Shown here: positions 12,201 to 23,745 of the stretch, piece by piece | Layout of the letters: the number at the start of each line of letters is the position of its first letter | How positions within the stretch are numbered: position 1 is the stretch's first letter | Source of the DNA: Anarhynchus alexandrinus | Lineage: Eukaryota; Chordata; Aves; Charadriiformes; Charadriidae | Reading direction: 5' to 3' | Assembly: GCA_008711295.1 (NCBI GenBank) | Contig: VUYV01000124.1 | Coordinates: 884,575-948,574 of the forward strand | DNA length: 64,000 nucleotides | Program-made: the position numbers and the translations under genes | Notes under the pieces: generated by a model | Told to the model about the DNA's origin: nothing | What the model saw: the letters and a program-made list of their open reading frames with translations, nothing else | Databases searched by the model: none

Positions 12201-15200
12201 GAAACTGCTCACTGGAGAAGTGAGAGATCTGGATGAGAGAGAAAAATGCATTCAGTAACTTGCAGCAGCCAAGATGCGACAACAAAGGGAACTGCGTAGC
12301 ACATTTTTTCTATCAGCAGCTAGAGAACACACAAGAAACATACTCTTCCAACAGTCAGAGGGGCCTCTGACATCAAATTTATAAGCAACTACAAACCAAG
12401 GGTTAGGTATGGAAAGTTAAGAGATGCAGATGCTAAACTGGATCTAGATAGGATACACTTGTAGAAATCTCACGAACAGTATCTTGACCTTCTCTGCAGA
12501 CTGTCCCACTACCCTGCCAGTACAGTTCAGTGATCAGTGTCTGATATATTTACTGTGGTCTCAGTATTGTATACAGCAATCTTCAAATTTCCCCAATATA
12601 CTCAAATGTGTAAGTAAACAGTCCTGAGATATTTTTAAAACCTCAGCTGACTTATGAAAGTGTTACCTCAAGTGAAATTGGATGCTAGCAGCATCCTCAA
12701 TAGCTGCATTTTTAACAAGCAGCTCTTTAAACGAGAGATTAATCTGTGTGAATGTTACAGCAGTCACAAAGATACAGGGGTAAGAAAAGCAGTATCTGGC
12801 CTGACACCATTCGAAATACAGAAATAATGACATCTTCAGCCCCCAAAATGATGGATTTGTGTCAGGTCTGACTCAAAGTGTTGTCAATTTAGACTACATC
12901 TGTGCCAGCAAGCAGGGCAGTGCAACAGTAACAGGTCTGTTAAAACAGATGGAGCTGAGACCCTAATGTCCACACTACACATTTTGGGGAGTTCCACACC
13001 ACTGGAACAAATGTCCATTTGCAGGTGAGAGTGTATTTTTCAATATACTTTCATCCAAACAGAATCCAGTTCATCCACAAGCATAGTGCAAACCAATCTG
13101 AAAAAAAAGGTTTCCCAAGTGAGGATGACTGAGACTTCCTTCAAAAGCACATTCCTGATCTGAGTTAACACAATAATGTACGTGGACACTTTATTAGCCC
13201 TGGGCAATTTTTGTAAGCTGCAGATTAATGATGTCATGGATGGCAAAACATCTAAATCTAAGCTTACTCTAAGCAGACCCAGCTCAAACCCAGCTCGAGC
13301 TATTAACTAAAGCAAGTGCTACACAAACACAGCTATAATATTCCAGGTTCAACTTTGGCCTAGAAGGAGTTCAGTTGCTTTCATACCCTGCTATTCTGGG
13401 TTAATAAGTCCTGGTGGAACCAAATGCCATGCAGAGCCAGCTACACCAATCTTCTGAAACTAGGAGAGAGTACAGGAACACCCATATGTCTCTAAGGTTT
13501 GGTAAAATCCACTGAGACTTGTTAATTCTGACTCGGAGCTATCCCGGCTGGGCCAAAGCCCTGTCCATTAGAAACACACTAGCTCTGACACACAACTAAA
13601 CAAGTGCACAGAGCTGAACTGAGGACATGCTGGACTCAAGTGTCTGAGACCACACAGAATGCAGAATTACTATGAAACAAGGGTCACCATCATTCAGACA
13701 TTGCTGCCCCGTGCTTCTTTATTATCTCCGACTCCCAAAAGTCCCAATAAGAGGGGACCGACTATATGAGAAGATTGTACTGGTCTGCCTGAACTATTAA
13801 TGTATTTTATTTAATTAATGTATTTTTTAAAAAATCGTAGTGTTCTTTAAATTATTTTTTACTCTATTTACTCTATATAAAGGTATTGAGATAAGCCATA
13901 AACAGAATGTAAAAAATCACTGGTAACTAATGTATTTTAAACCGACAATAATATCACCTACTCATGGTAGCATTACAATTCTACCAGTGTCACAGGAATA
14001 ATCTCCTTAGTATCTCTGTGTTTACACATCATAACTTCTCTTTAAAAACATGCAAAACATTTTAACCACTTTCAAAACAGTTAAGCTCCCCATGAAACAG
14101 TTACAATACTTACTGCTGAGTTGGTGTTATACTAAACAAAGTTAAAATTAACTGTAAAAATCCTGAAGTCTTAATGCATAAACAAACTTAATGTGTTTTA
14201 ATACATTTAAATACATACATGTAATGTCATAACAGCAATGACAGTACGGCTGATCTAGCTTCATTTCATTTTGTCAGATTTTAACTGCTCTTCAACATTT
14301 TCCCAATAAAATTCTTCTACACCACAAAAAAATCTGTACACTTAGTCTAGAATAAGTTTCACAAAATAGCTATGCAAGCTAGTCCCTCAAATAAGGGAGC
14401 AGTAAGTGCAAAATTTATATGGATTTTTTTTTAATTAACTACAATTCATCTTGGATTATAATCTTAATATTTAGATTATTACAAAGGCACCTGACAAAAC
14501 CCATACCTATGATAAAGGTGTAACACTATGCTATTTAGTAACACCCTGGTTAAAGATGTTACACCGAGACATTTGATTTGTATATCCATGTTATTATGTT
14601 TCACTGAAATGTCCCAATAAAAAGGCACACATAAAAATGTTTCTAATGCTTTTTAAGAATTCGAGTAATTCCTATTAAGAGGAATTACAATGTTTTAGCA
14701 TTTGATTCTAATCTCAATACCAAGGCAGCAACAAAGAGTGAATGACAATTTCCTCTAATTTAGGACAAAGTATTTTATACATTTTTTGTCATATGATGGG
14801 TGCAGCTGAGCAACAAAAGCATTTTCAGAAACAACTAGAGAAAACACATGTGGTAAACCAACCTATTAAAGTCAGTACTATCACAAAAGCTTTTACATCA
14901 GTCTCTACATGATGTATGAATTTTTAAGACATTCCATTATAAAAACAACTAACCCCATAGTTTGTCACCCATTGGAGATACTGTTTATGTTATTGCTTCT
15001 CACAAAAAAAACCCTCCCTAAAAGAAAAATCTTTTATTTCAAGCCAACTGATTCTCTTAACCAAAATGTCCACTTTCTCACAGAGCCCTACAGTTTTCCC
15101 CAAACCTGTCTGCAAGCTAAGCAAGGCATCAACGTCAAACATGTTGACTAGGGAGAAAGAAAACACATTATAGATTTTATAAGTATATTTATTTCTGAAC

Positions 15201-16593
15201 AAACAAAACTAGTATTTGCTCAAGACTGTTTTTCAGAGGTGATCTAGATAATGTTCGCTACCTGCAACGGAATAAGTTGCATCCCAAACTATTATTATGA
15301 AGCAATCCAAAAAGCAACATGCTTATCCAAAACAAAGCCTCAGTCCAAAAGCCCTTTAACAAGAGCTCGGTTAAGCATGTCACCAGAACTTTAAGACTTT
15401 TGATTTAGTTCCTAATTCTGTGTCTCCGCACCCATATAAAAGCCTAGTCAGTCAAATAAGTGACTCTCCACTCTAACTTTGCTATTAATTCTTCCCAAAA
15501 CAAAAAACACGGCTGTGGCATTACAACATTTATGCGAATGGGCACATAACAGACAGAAGCATAGAAACCTGAAGCACTACGTACAATGCCACTCCTTTAC
15601 AGGGAAAGCAAGAAACTGTCCTGTTCTTCCTCCTTCGAATTTGTTCTGGACCATCTTCCATAAATACTGTTGCAGTACCTGAAGCAATGCTTTCCTGCTC
15701 CACAAAAAATTACTAAAAATCTGGTGCGTGTATTTTAAACTGAACAGACCGCAAACTGTACAACTTTAAGATTTCACTTCCAATAAGCCCATGTAAAACC
15801 TACTACAAAAAAAAGTTAGTTATGTTCAGGATGCTCACTGTATTCAAACAAAAATCCCTCTTTTCCTTCAGGCAGACAAAGGTCTTTTTCTATAATGGAA
15901 AAGGGCATCATGAGAAAAACATGCCAATATACACATCACAACTGTTACTGACACGGATGAATCACACTGATTCTTTTATGCACGACACGTGTTTTAAGAT
16001 GACTACCCCAGTCCACACTAAGGACACTAGCTTTCCCGCCGCGATATCGTCGAAAAACCTCCCCTCGCATGACCCGTTTCCCCAACATTAAAAAGTAAAA
16101 TCCCACCCGCCGTCAGGGCGGCCCGTAGCAGGCAGGGGAGCAATTTCGGGCGCCGGCAAACGCTCCTCCCCGGCTTCGCCCGCTCCCACCCGAGAAGCGC
16201 TGGGCCTCGTCCCGAGCGTGAGATGGGCTCCTCTCGCCTTCCGCGAAGCCGCCCGCCGCCCCGCCCGGCTCCCCGCCGCACCTCCGGGAGGCGGAAGGGA
16301 CTCCCACGCCTCCTGGGCGGGAGAGGAAGCGAAAGGCCCCCGCCGCCCGCCGCCACTCTCCCGCGAGCGCCTCCCCGAGGCCGCTCTTCCGTCCCACCCC
16401 GCCACCTAGGCCCACGCCGCTTCCCCCGCCGAGGAGCGGGCCGCGGCCGGAGAGAGGCCGCCGGCGCCTGCCACGGCCCAGGGTGCGGGGGCGCGGCAAA
16501 GAGGCCTCAGCCGCGCCTCCTCTCAGCAGGCGGCTGAAGCGCCGCCGCCTTCCCTCCCCCTCTCATCCCCCCCGCAAGCCCCTCGCTTCTCAC
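9274..16593. other. RBM25 first intron (upstream of the start-codon exon)
   Basis: About 7.3 kb of mostly AT-rich DNA between the start-codon exon and the CpG island. It holds a T/G-rich run at about 11730-11776 and many short A or T runs. I recognise no transposon copies, RNA genes or exons. The upper boundary is the candidate exon 1 donor at 16593/16592. Confidence 0.5.
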
Positions 16594-16740
16594 CCCTTCG
16601 CTGCGGAGCAGGAGCCGCGTCCGGAGCGCCGCCGCGGCCCCTCCAAGCCGTGCGGGTCGGGGATGGCGCGGGGGGACGCCGCTCGGCCGCCTGAGGCCCG
16701 GCTGGGAGGGCCCGGGGCGCCACTAGGCCGCGAACACACC
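16594..16740 (-). other. RBM25: Candidate RBM25 non-coding exon 1
   Basis: On the minus strand the sequence AGCGAAGGG is followed by GTGAGAAG, a good 5' splice site (GT at 16593-16592). It could splice to the CAG acceptor before 9273. The transcription start is not determined; 16740 is a nominal value, and the YY1-type sites leave room for a start as far up as about 17.0 kb. This is inference from one splice motif and gene position. Confidence 0.4.
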
Positions 16741-16772
16741 GCGCCGAGCCGCCGCCACCGCCGCGCTGCGCG

Positions 16773-16786
16773 GGGTCATGTGACCC
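16773..16786. promoter_or_regulatory. E-box-type inverted repeat GGGTCATGTGACCC
   Basis: Two six-base arms, GGGTCA and TGACCC, flank a central TG and form an inverted repeat. The core TCATGTGA is an M-box/TFE-type E-box, close to the GTCACGTGAC sites bound by MITF/TFE factors. A CCGCCCC Sp1-like box follows directly. It lies inside the RBM25 CpG island. Confidence 0.5.
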
Positions 16787-16944
16787 GCCCCTTCCGTCAG
16801 CGGCCCGACCTGCACCGCGCCGCGTGACCATAGAGGCGGCCCTACCAGAGCGCCCCCCCGGCTCCGCGCCCAGACAATAACGCGCCCAACCATAGAGCGG
16901 CAGCGGCTAGAAGGGCAGAGATGGAGGAAACAGGCATCCGGGCC

Positions 16945-16955
16945 GCCGCCATCTT
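16945..16955 (-). promoter_or_regulatory. YY1-type site (AAGATGGCGGC on the minus strand)
   Basis: The minus-strand reading AAGATGGCGGC matches the YY1 consensus exactly. Sites in this orientation are often found just downstream of transcription starts, which here would fit minus-strand RBM25 transcription starting a little above 16955. Confidence 0.55.
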
Positions 16956-16999
16956 TGCCGGGGGCGGGAGGTGCGGCGCCTTGACCCAGCGCAGAGCTT

Positions 17000-17008
17000 C
17001 GCCATCTT
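17000..17008 (-). promoter_or_regulatory. Second YY1-type site (AAGATGGCG)
   Basis: A second AAGATGGCG lies about 53 bp from the first, in the same orientation. Paired YY1 sites are common in TATA-less CpG-island promoters. No binding data are available here. Confidence 0.45.
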
Positions 17009-17343
17009 GAGGTCAAACAGCGCCGCTGGGGGCTCTTGGCGGCTGCGGCGCGGGTGGCTTAAGGCCCTGGAAAGCCTCCCGCTGTGGGTTCTCTCATGGC
17101 TGCTGGCGTGCGGCCGCTGCCGCCGCCGGGCTCTCGGGGCAGGCTTAGCGGCGACCCATCTGGGACAGCGGTAGGTGCGAGCTGTACCCGCAGGCACAGC
17201 CGCCTGGGAAGTACGCCTGTTGCTTTTAACGGGCTATTAGCAAGGAGGAAACACGTCTTTTACCTGTGTTTAGCAAATTCTAAGGGCCTCGGAAGCTAAA
17301 ACAAAAAGCAGCCTTACAGTCAGGAGATGGAACGATATAGCAT

Positions 17344-17937
17344 TAGGGAATGGTTTGGGTTGGAAGGGACCTTTAAAGGTCATCTAGTCCACCCCCCCTG
17401 CAATGAGCATCTTCATTATGATCAGGTTGCTTAGACCCCCATCCAACCTGACCTTGGATGTTTCCAGGGATGGGGCATCTGCCACCTCTCTGGGCAACCT
17501 GTTCAGTGTCTCACTGCCCACCCTCATAGTAAAAAGCGTCTTCCTTATATCTAGTCTGAATCTTCCATCCTTTAGATTAAAGCCATTACCCCTTGTCCTG
17601 TCGCAACAGGGCCTACTAAAAAGTCCATCCCCATCTTTCTTCTAAGACCCCTTTAAGTACTGAAAGGCCACAATTGAGTCTTTCTCCAGGTTGAACAGCT
17701 TTCTCAGCCTGTCCTCATAGGAGAGGTGCTCCAGCCCTCTGATCTTTTTTGTGGCCCTCCTCTGGACCCTCTCCAACGGGTCCATGTCTTTCCTGTGCTG
17801 GCTGCTCCAGAGCTGGACACAGAACTCCAGGTGGGGTCTCACGAGAGTGGAGTAGAGGGGTAGAATCACCTCCCTCGACCTGCTGGCCATGCTTCTTTTG
17901 ATGCAGCCCAGGATACAGTTGGATTTTGTGGAAGGCT
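17344..17937 (-). mobile_element. CR1 LINE fragment, 5'-truncated, minus strand
   Basis: Reading the minus strand, the 3' end at 17344 carries the CR1 terminus (GGACTAGATGACCTTTAAAGG then TCCCTTCCAACCC, near 17350-17390). The segment above it encodes the usual CR1 tail, including [16 protein letters not shown] and RVQRRATK in the ORF at 17890-17642. The 5' end is truncated near 17937. Confidence 0.88.
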
Positions 17938-20481
17938 TTAACTCTGATGAAAAAAACTAAGGATTTACAGAGCAAAAAGATCAAATGCCATATGCTCAGC
18001 AAAAAGATGTCACTGTGCTATAAAGCAGCTGGGCCTAGCCATAGTCTACAACTGGTATTTTCCCTGAACTACTTCCAGCATTCAGACTACATTAACGGAC
18101 AATTTAAAATGTACAATTCCCCCCAAACTACATGCGAGACAGTAATTGCTGTAGTTACCATAAGGATGGCAAGCAATTGCAAATGGAAAGAGAAAGTGAC
18201 TGTGAATGGAAGGAAGGTGGTCTTACAGATGATTATGAGGTAGACCACAACATAAGCATATGTGCACAAAGCTGTTTAAAACACTTTGGATCAGCTAGGG
18301 AAAAACAATCTGTCCATATTACATTTTCCACTGTTTATATACACTCTTTAAGAAAAAGTGCTCAAAAGACTGGAGTGTAATGGCAATCCCCTCCACCTGT
18401 AATGGCAAGAAAAACATTTGAAGCAGACACTGTTGACTTCTTCAGTACAAAGCAGATTAAATCTACCTGACTGATGTCATACATGCTACTGAACAGTCAA
18501 CAACTGAACTGCAACTAGGGTCCTGTTCATCATCTTGTTTCACTAGATGATGTGCATGGGTAAATATTTTAGCAGTAGCAGATTTAGGAAATACTTCAAG
18601 ATTTAATGCAATTCCTTCCCCTTTCAGAAACAGCATCTTTGCTTTCTATTATTTACAATGCATTGCATGCAGCCTGCTTATCTCCCTTCAACTAATGCAA
18701 ATTTAGTAAATGCAACACTGACTACTGTTAATATTTCAAATAATTTATAAACATTTATAACTAAGTAGGTAAAAACGGTACGTATTTTGCAGCTTGCAGG
18801 AAAAGCAAGGAAAAGAGAAAGGACATAAAAAGAGTCTTCTGAGTTTCCTGTTTCTATGCTGCTGTCTCAGATTGAAACTGTTATCTACTTGTTAAAGAAA
18901 TGTGAAATCCAAACCCACTCCTCATGCTGTAACAAGGTCTTTTATTTACAGGAAACATTGCAAAGGCTTTCCTGATTTAGATGTTTGTCTGTTTTGTTTA
19001 GTGAAAGAAACAGACCATTTTGCATTTACTGTCCTTGTACAAATCATGAACAAATCCAATATCCTTCCTAATCAAGGAAGAATAGCACCAGAAGCATCCA
19101 GTAAAAATAGCTACTTCCACATTGCTACTCTTTCTGCTACTGAATTTTAGAATTACCTACCCCTAAACCTATCCACGTTATCTTTTCACCCTTCAGTCAT
19201 GAAACTGAGAATCCCACGTTCCAGTTACTGATCACAGTTCACTTTATTCAGTTCCTCGCTGTGGACTCCAGAATTTCATGCTCCAGCCAATCAAGAAGAG
19301 TGCAGTAGATGGCTTTTAATATTAAGGCCATAATTATAAGAGGTGGATTTTATGTCTGCAGATTGTTTTGCATTTCAAATGTGGAAATCATTCCAAACAT
19401 GCTAGGCAGCATCTCAGGGTACAGGGGTCAAATTTTTTCTACAGTATGCAACATTTTAAATGTTTTATGGGTGGAACAGAGTTCTAGTCCACAGCTCCAA
19501 AAATCACTGAGTAAAAAGGATCTACTACAGAGGTGAAGGAGTACAGTCTTTATAAAACTGTGACTAATTATTGGGATCCTGGATCCTTACTGCCAATCTG
19601 CTCTATCCAACGTAGGTTTCTCTCTTTTCAGTATGTGCTATGTTACTATGTTACTATGTTATCAGTAAAACTTGTATTCAAGGAGCAGGTAGAATTGATT
19701 TTTGACATATAAACCCCCCCAAAGTTATGGTTTTAAGCAGTGCATTTAAAAGAGAAAACTAATCTACATTTAAATTCTGTGAGTATACATATGGCAAACA
19801 AGGAAATTCATAGGCAGCAGGGGAAAAAAACATGAACAAATCCCTAAGACCTGTCTGTGACAGCGGAACACAGCTTGGACCAGGTACAGAAATACTGCAT
19901 ACATTTCCTATTCCAGAAGGAGCAGTGCCACACTTTTTTTCTGAGAGAGAAAAGTAGGAAACAGTGGGAGGTGAAAGCTTGGGCTTTAGCAGAAGGTAAT
20001 AACTAGTGCAACTTTGTACATCTTGTAATATTGTAACTAGAAGTAGCCTTCAGGGGTACTTCTTTTTAATACCACAAAATGAATAATTCCATTTTGTCTT
20101 CTCTTTCTCATACCCTTTAATCGTTCCCTCTATCACACTGCCAGTCTAAATACAGAAACTAAGAGGAAGATCCCTTAAATGCCAGACTCTCATTGATTTG
20201 ATTCCTTGGCTCCCCATGAATAGCACTGTGAGATTTCGAAGTTTATACCTCCTATGTATTAAATATGTACACTATCCAGCAATTTTTCACTCTGAAGACA
20301 TTTGGCTCAGCAAAAGTTTATTCCTATTGATGTCGGTCTACTTAATCTTTTTGAGTAATTTGTTCTGCAAAATAGTGAAAATACATTATCTTGATAGCAT
20401 GAAACAATAGGGAAGACAGTTACTGTGCCAATCTTCATTCACTCGTCATCACTAAACTGCATAGAAGAGAAATAGATAAAC

Positions 20482-20513
20482 CATATATATGTCTAGTTAC
20501 ACATATATATATA
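20482..20513. repeat. AT-dinucleotide-rich microsatellite
   Basis: Two ATATATAT-type runs are separated by GTCTAGTTACAC. They lie in intergenic DNA between RBM25 and ZFYVE1. Confidence 0.6.
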
Positions 20514-21803
20514 GTAGAATCTAGTAGAACAAAAGTACTTCAGCAATACACTTGAATTCTGACAGCGTCACTCCTAGAGTTAGGAACGCCACTGATGCCT
20601 CATTTTCGTGGTAACTGGACCTGCTGACACAGTTTTGTATAATGATGATACTTTGCCTTACAAAAGGTAAACTCGCTATCACTGCTGTCTATGCGGATGT
20701 AATTTGGCTCCCTCTTGAAGTAATTTGTGTACAACCAAACTGGGGGACCAAACATCAGGGCACTTTATAGCTGCCCTCCTATGGTTATCAACATGTCAAG
20801 TCCACTGAAGTGAAGCAGCACATCACCTTCCTTGAATGAGGTAATCATTAGCATTTAACCCAAACACCCAGCCAAAAACTCTGGTTACTTTAGAAGAGAA
20901 ATTGCTCATGCACTGGCTATGCTACAACAAAAATATTTTTGCATAGTATCTAAATCATGTATTTTCATATATGTATACAGCCAATGAAAAACAACTTGTC
21001 CTTTTCTTGTGGCGCCCTGACCTTTCCAGGCAGTACCATGAGCCAAAAGCTCACAGGAGCCATTGCTGGCCGAGGCTGGTTCTTCACTGTGGGGCTTCTT
21101 TGACTGTCTCTCTCTGCATCCACCGCCTGTTTCCACAGCTCCAGTTTCTGACTGCAAATCTGCCAACTTTTAGCAGTCGTGTGCCTCTATTTCGGATCCG
21201 TAATCTCTTTCAGCTAAATAAATGGTAGTTCACCCACTGGCTGTAGCTACCTTCACAAAGAAGATAAAAGGGTGATAATTACAGTGACTGGTGGCACTCC
21301 TTGTCCAGACTTGGTGGCACAAGCAGGCTGGGCGCCCACCTGGCTTTCAGGCAAGCACTGTCACTTGCTTATTTGCCAGACCTGGAGGCCTGGGAGCGGC
21401 CGCTTGGTCGCTCTCCAGGAGATGGAAGGGAAAAGCTTCTCTACGAACTTCATCCCTCAAACACCAGCTGGGAGTTATTTACACAGGGTGGCACACAGGT
21501 CTGCCCGCCCGCCCGCCCTCAGGGGAGCCCGGCAGGGCCTGCCGGCGCCAGCGGAGCCCGCCAGCCGCGGGGCTGGGGGACGAAAATAAAGCAAAGCGTA
21601 AAGAAAACCCCAGGGGACGGCAACAGGGACGGCAGTACCGCGCCTCCCCGCCGAGGCCCTCAAGGGCGCGGGGCCGGGGCCCTTCCCCCTCCTTCCCCCC
21701 CGCCGTCACCCGCCGCCACCTCTGCCCCGCTAACCTCCCTGCTCCGCCCCGCCCCGCCCCGGCAGCAACATGTCGGGCCTGGCCGCCCCTTCCCCTCCCG
21801 GGA

Positions 21804-21822
21804 ACTACAACTCCCAGCGGGC
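21804..21822 (+). promoter_or_regulatory. ZNF143/Staf-type motif 1
   Basis: ACTACAACTCCCAGCGGGC matches the ACTACAnnTCCCAG core of the ZNF143 (SBS2) motif found in many CpG-island promoters. Confidence 0.7.
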
Positions 21823-21916
21823 GCCACGGCGGCCTCTACCGCCCTCCCATCCTCCCCGGGGCGGCGACGTGCAGTCCGCCGGCGGCTCTCCGTGAGGCAG
21901 CGCCGGGCCCCGCCGG

Positions 21917-21935
21917 ACTACAGCTCCCGGCGTGC
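21917..21935 (+). promoter_or_regulatory. ZNF143/Staf-type motif 2
   Basis: ACTACAGCTCCCGGCGTGC is a second copy of the ZNF143-type motif in the same orientation, 113 bp downstream of the first. It has one departure (CCCGG for CCCAG) in the core. Confidence 0.62.
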
Positions 21936-22172
21936 CAGCGTCGCCCCGCCTCCCGCCCGCCGCCTTCCCGTCTCCGCCGTGAGAAAATAACCCCGGAGTT
22001 CCCCGCGATCAGCTGATCCCGGCTGACAACGAGGGGAGCGGGCGGAGGGGGCGAGGGTCCTGCCCTGCCCAGCCCTCCCCTCCCGGCTGCCTCGCCTGCA
22101 TGGTCGGGTCGCCGCCCCGGCCCCTGGGGGAGGAGAACCGGGACATCCCCCCTCCCCGGGGCGCGGGGGGGG

Positions 22173-22505
22173 NNNNNNNNNNNNNNNNNNNNNNNNNNNN
22201 NNNNNNNNNNNNNNNNNNNNNNNNNNNNNNNNNNNNNNNNNNNNNNNNNNNNNNNNNNNNNNNNNNNNNNNNNNNNNNNNNNNNNNNNNNNNNNNNNNNN
22301 NNNNNNNNNNNNNNNNNNNNNNNNNNNNNNNNNNNNNNNNNNNNNNNNNNNNNNNNNNNNNNNNNNNNNNNNNNNNNNNNNNNNNNNNNNNNNNNNNNNN
22401 NNNNNNNNNNNNNNNNNNNNNNNNNNNNNNNNNNNNNNNNNNNNNNNNNNNNNNNNNNNNNNNNNNNNNNNNNNNNNNNNNNNNNNNNNNNNNNNNNNNN
22501 NNNNN
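22173..22505. other. Assembly gap (333 N)
   Basis: A run of 333 N lies in the most GC-rich part of the ZFYVE1 CpG island, flanked by G-rich sequence (GCGCGGGGGGGG on the left, GGGGCGGGGGCGGGG on the right). It probably hides transcription start or first-exon sequence. Confidence 0.99.
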
Positions 22506-22762
22506 GAAGGCCGGGGCGGGGGCGGGGGGTGGCTGATTCGGCAACTTGGGTAGGAGAGGGGGAGAGTCCGTTCGCCCGTCAGGCGGGCCGCGGTAGCCGT
22601 CGTTGTCCGGCGCCGCTGGAAGGAGCGCACAAAGAGAGCGGGTTTCTGTTTATCTGGCGGAGCACATCAGGAAATTCCCAGCAAATAAATACTGTGAACT
22701 CTGAAGGAGGAGCTTAGCTGGGGAGCGAAAGCAGAGAATTTTCTAGTATTGACACAGTCCTC

Positions 22763-22796
22763 TGTGTGTGTGTGTGTGTGTGTACATGTGTGTGCA
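22763..22796. repeat. (TG)n microsatellite
   Basis: About ten TG units, followed by an interrupted TGTGTG tract, mark the downstream border of the ZFYVE1 CpG island. Confidence 0.8.
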
Positions 22797-23189
22797 CTTG
22801 TGCGTTTCTAATGCCTTTTTCTTTTTTTTTTGCCTCTGTGTCACCAACTGTGTCCCTCTGTGCTCTGCTTCAGGGACACCCCTGCCCTGTCTGCTGAAGT
22901 ACACCAGGCTGGAGTTTGGGTTTTCTCATCACGGAAAATACGTTATACAGCTAAGCAGAGAAAGAATGAATACCAGCATTTGGGTATAACAATACATGAA
23001 ACCAGCTACATCGTTTAAGTTTGTTTTGGAGGCAGAAAACTTTGGGCTTAACGAGACTCTTCCCGGGAGGCAGGTCAGTGTATGAATCTTACAGAAATAT
23101 CTATTCGTTATTTAAAATTAAGTGAGGGCAGAATTCCTGTTGTGTTTCTCTCCCTGAGAAAATACTAAACTTGCAACTGACTCTTACAG

Positions 23190-23247
23190 GTACTGTTGTT
23201 CAAAACAGAAACAGGAGGGAAAAACATTGCTTTGAAGAAATCTGAAG
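23190..23247 (+). other. ZFYVE1: ZFYVE1 5' UTR part of the start-codon exon
   Basis: A pyrimidine-rich acceptor (CTCTTACAG) ends at 23189. The next 58 nt lead to the ATG at 23248 without a competing in-frame start that extends the conserved protein. Confidence 0.7.
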
Positions 23248-23745
23248 ATGAGCGCCCACACACAGACCGCAGAGAAGGGACAGAACACGACACTCCTGTG
23301 CCAGGAAAGCTATGTTTGCAGTGGGACAGATGAAGCAATCTTTGAGTGTGACGAGTGCAGGAGCCTACAGTGCCAGCGTTGTGAAGAAGAGCTGCATCAG
23401 CCGGAAAGGTTACGGAACCACGAACGGACCCGTATAAGACCCGGCCATGTCCCGTACTGTGACTCCTGCAAAGGTGCCAATGGGAACATAATGCATGCAA
23501 GTATGACGGGCTCGAGGCAGATAGCGGCAGTGAGGTGCCAGGTGTGCAAAATCAACCTCTGTGTGGAGTGTCAGAAGAGAACACACGCTGGGGGGAACAG
23601 AAGGAAGCACCCTGTCACCGTGTACCATGCTGGCAAAGCCCAAGAGCAGGAAGAGGAGGAGGGGATGGATGAGGAGACCAAGAGAAGGAAGATGACAGAG
23701 AAAGTTGTGAGTTTCCTCTTGGTGGATGAAACTGAGGAGATTCAG
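23248..23745 (+). CDS. ZFYVE1: ZFYVE1 coding exon 1
   Basis: 166 codons from ATG to ...EEIQ, phase 0, donor GTAAGA. It encodes the N-terminal zinc-binding-like region with paired Cys motifs and the acidic DEETKRRKMTEKVVSF stretch. Confidence 0.95.

Larger units (their letters stand above)
16020..17240. promoter_or_regulatory. CpG island, RBM25 promoter region
   Basis: Base composition changes abruptly to GC- and CpG-rich sequence between about 16.02 and 17.24 kb, with AT-rich DNA on both sides. It lies upstream of minus-strand RBM25, so it is the expected promoter and first exon of that gene. The many overlapping long ORFs here are GC-rich artefacts. No TATA box is obvious. It contains a GGGTCATGTGACCC element and two CGCCATCTT (YY1-type) sites. 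Confidence 0.8.
17241..21360. other. Intergenic region between RBM25 and ZFYVE1
   Basis: AT-rich DNA between the two CpG islands, with one CR1 copy at 17344-17937. A short near-tandem repeat (GTTACTAT units, about 19635-19660) and AT-dinucleotide runs at 20482-20513 are present. No ORF resembles a known protein. Confidence 0.55.
21360..22720. promoter_or_regulatory. CpG island, ZFYVE1 promoter region (interrupted by an assembly gap)
   Basis: GC- and CpG-rich sequence with tandem CCGCCC/CCCGCCCG runs (Sp1-type) lies upstream of plus-strand ZFYVE1. It holds two ZNF143-type motifs and a GATCAGCTGATC palindrome (22007-22018). The non-coding first exon of ZFYVE1 is expected here but cannot be placed, partly because 333 bases are missing. 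Overlapping ORFs in this stretch are compositional artefacts. Confidence 0.78.

Noticed and set aside
16027..17299. Many overlapping Arg/Pro/Gly-rich ORFs on both strands
   Set aside because: They coincide with the CpG island, have no recognisable domains, and reflect scarcity of stop codons in GC-rich DNA.
21291..22717. Long ORFs, including some running through the N gap
   Set aside because: They are compositional artefacts of the second CpG island. Those crossing the gap consist largely of undefined residues.
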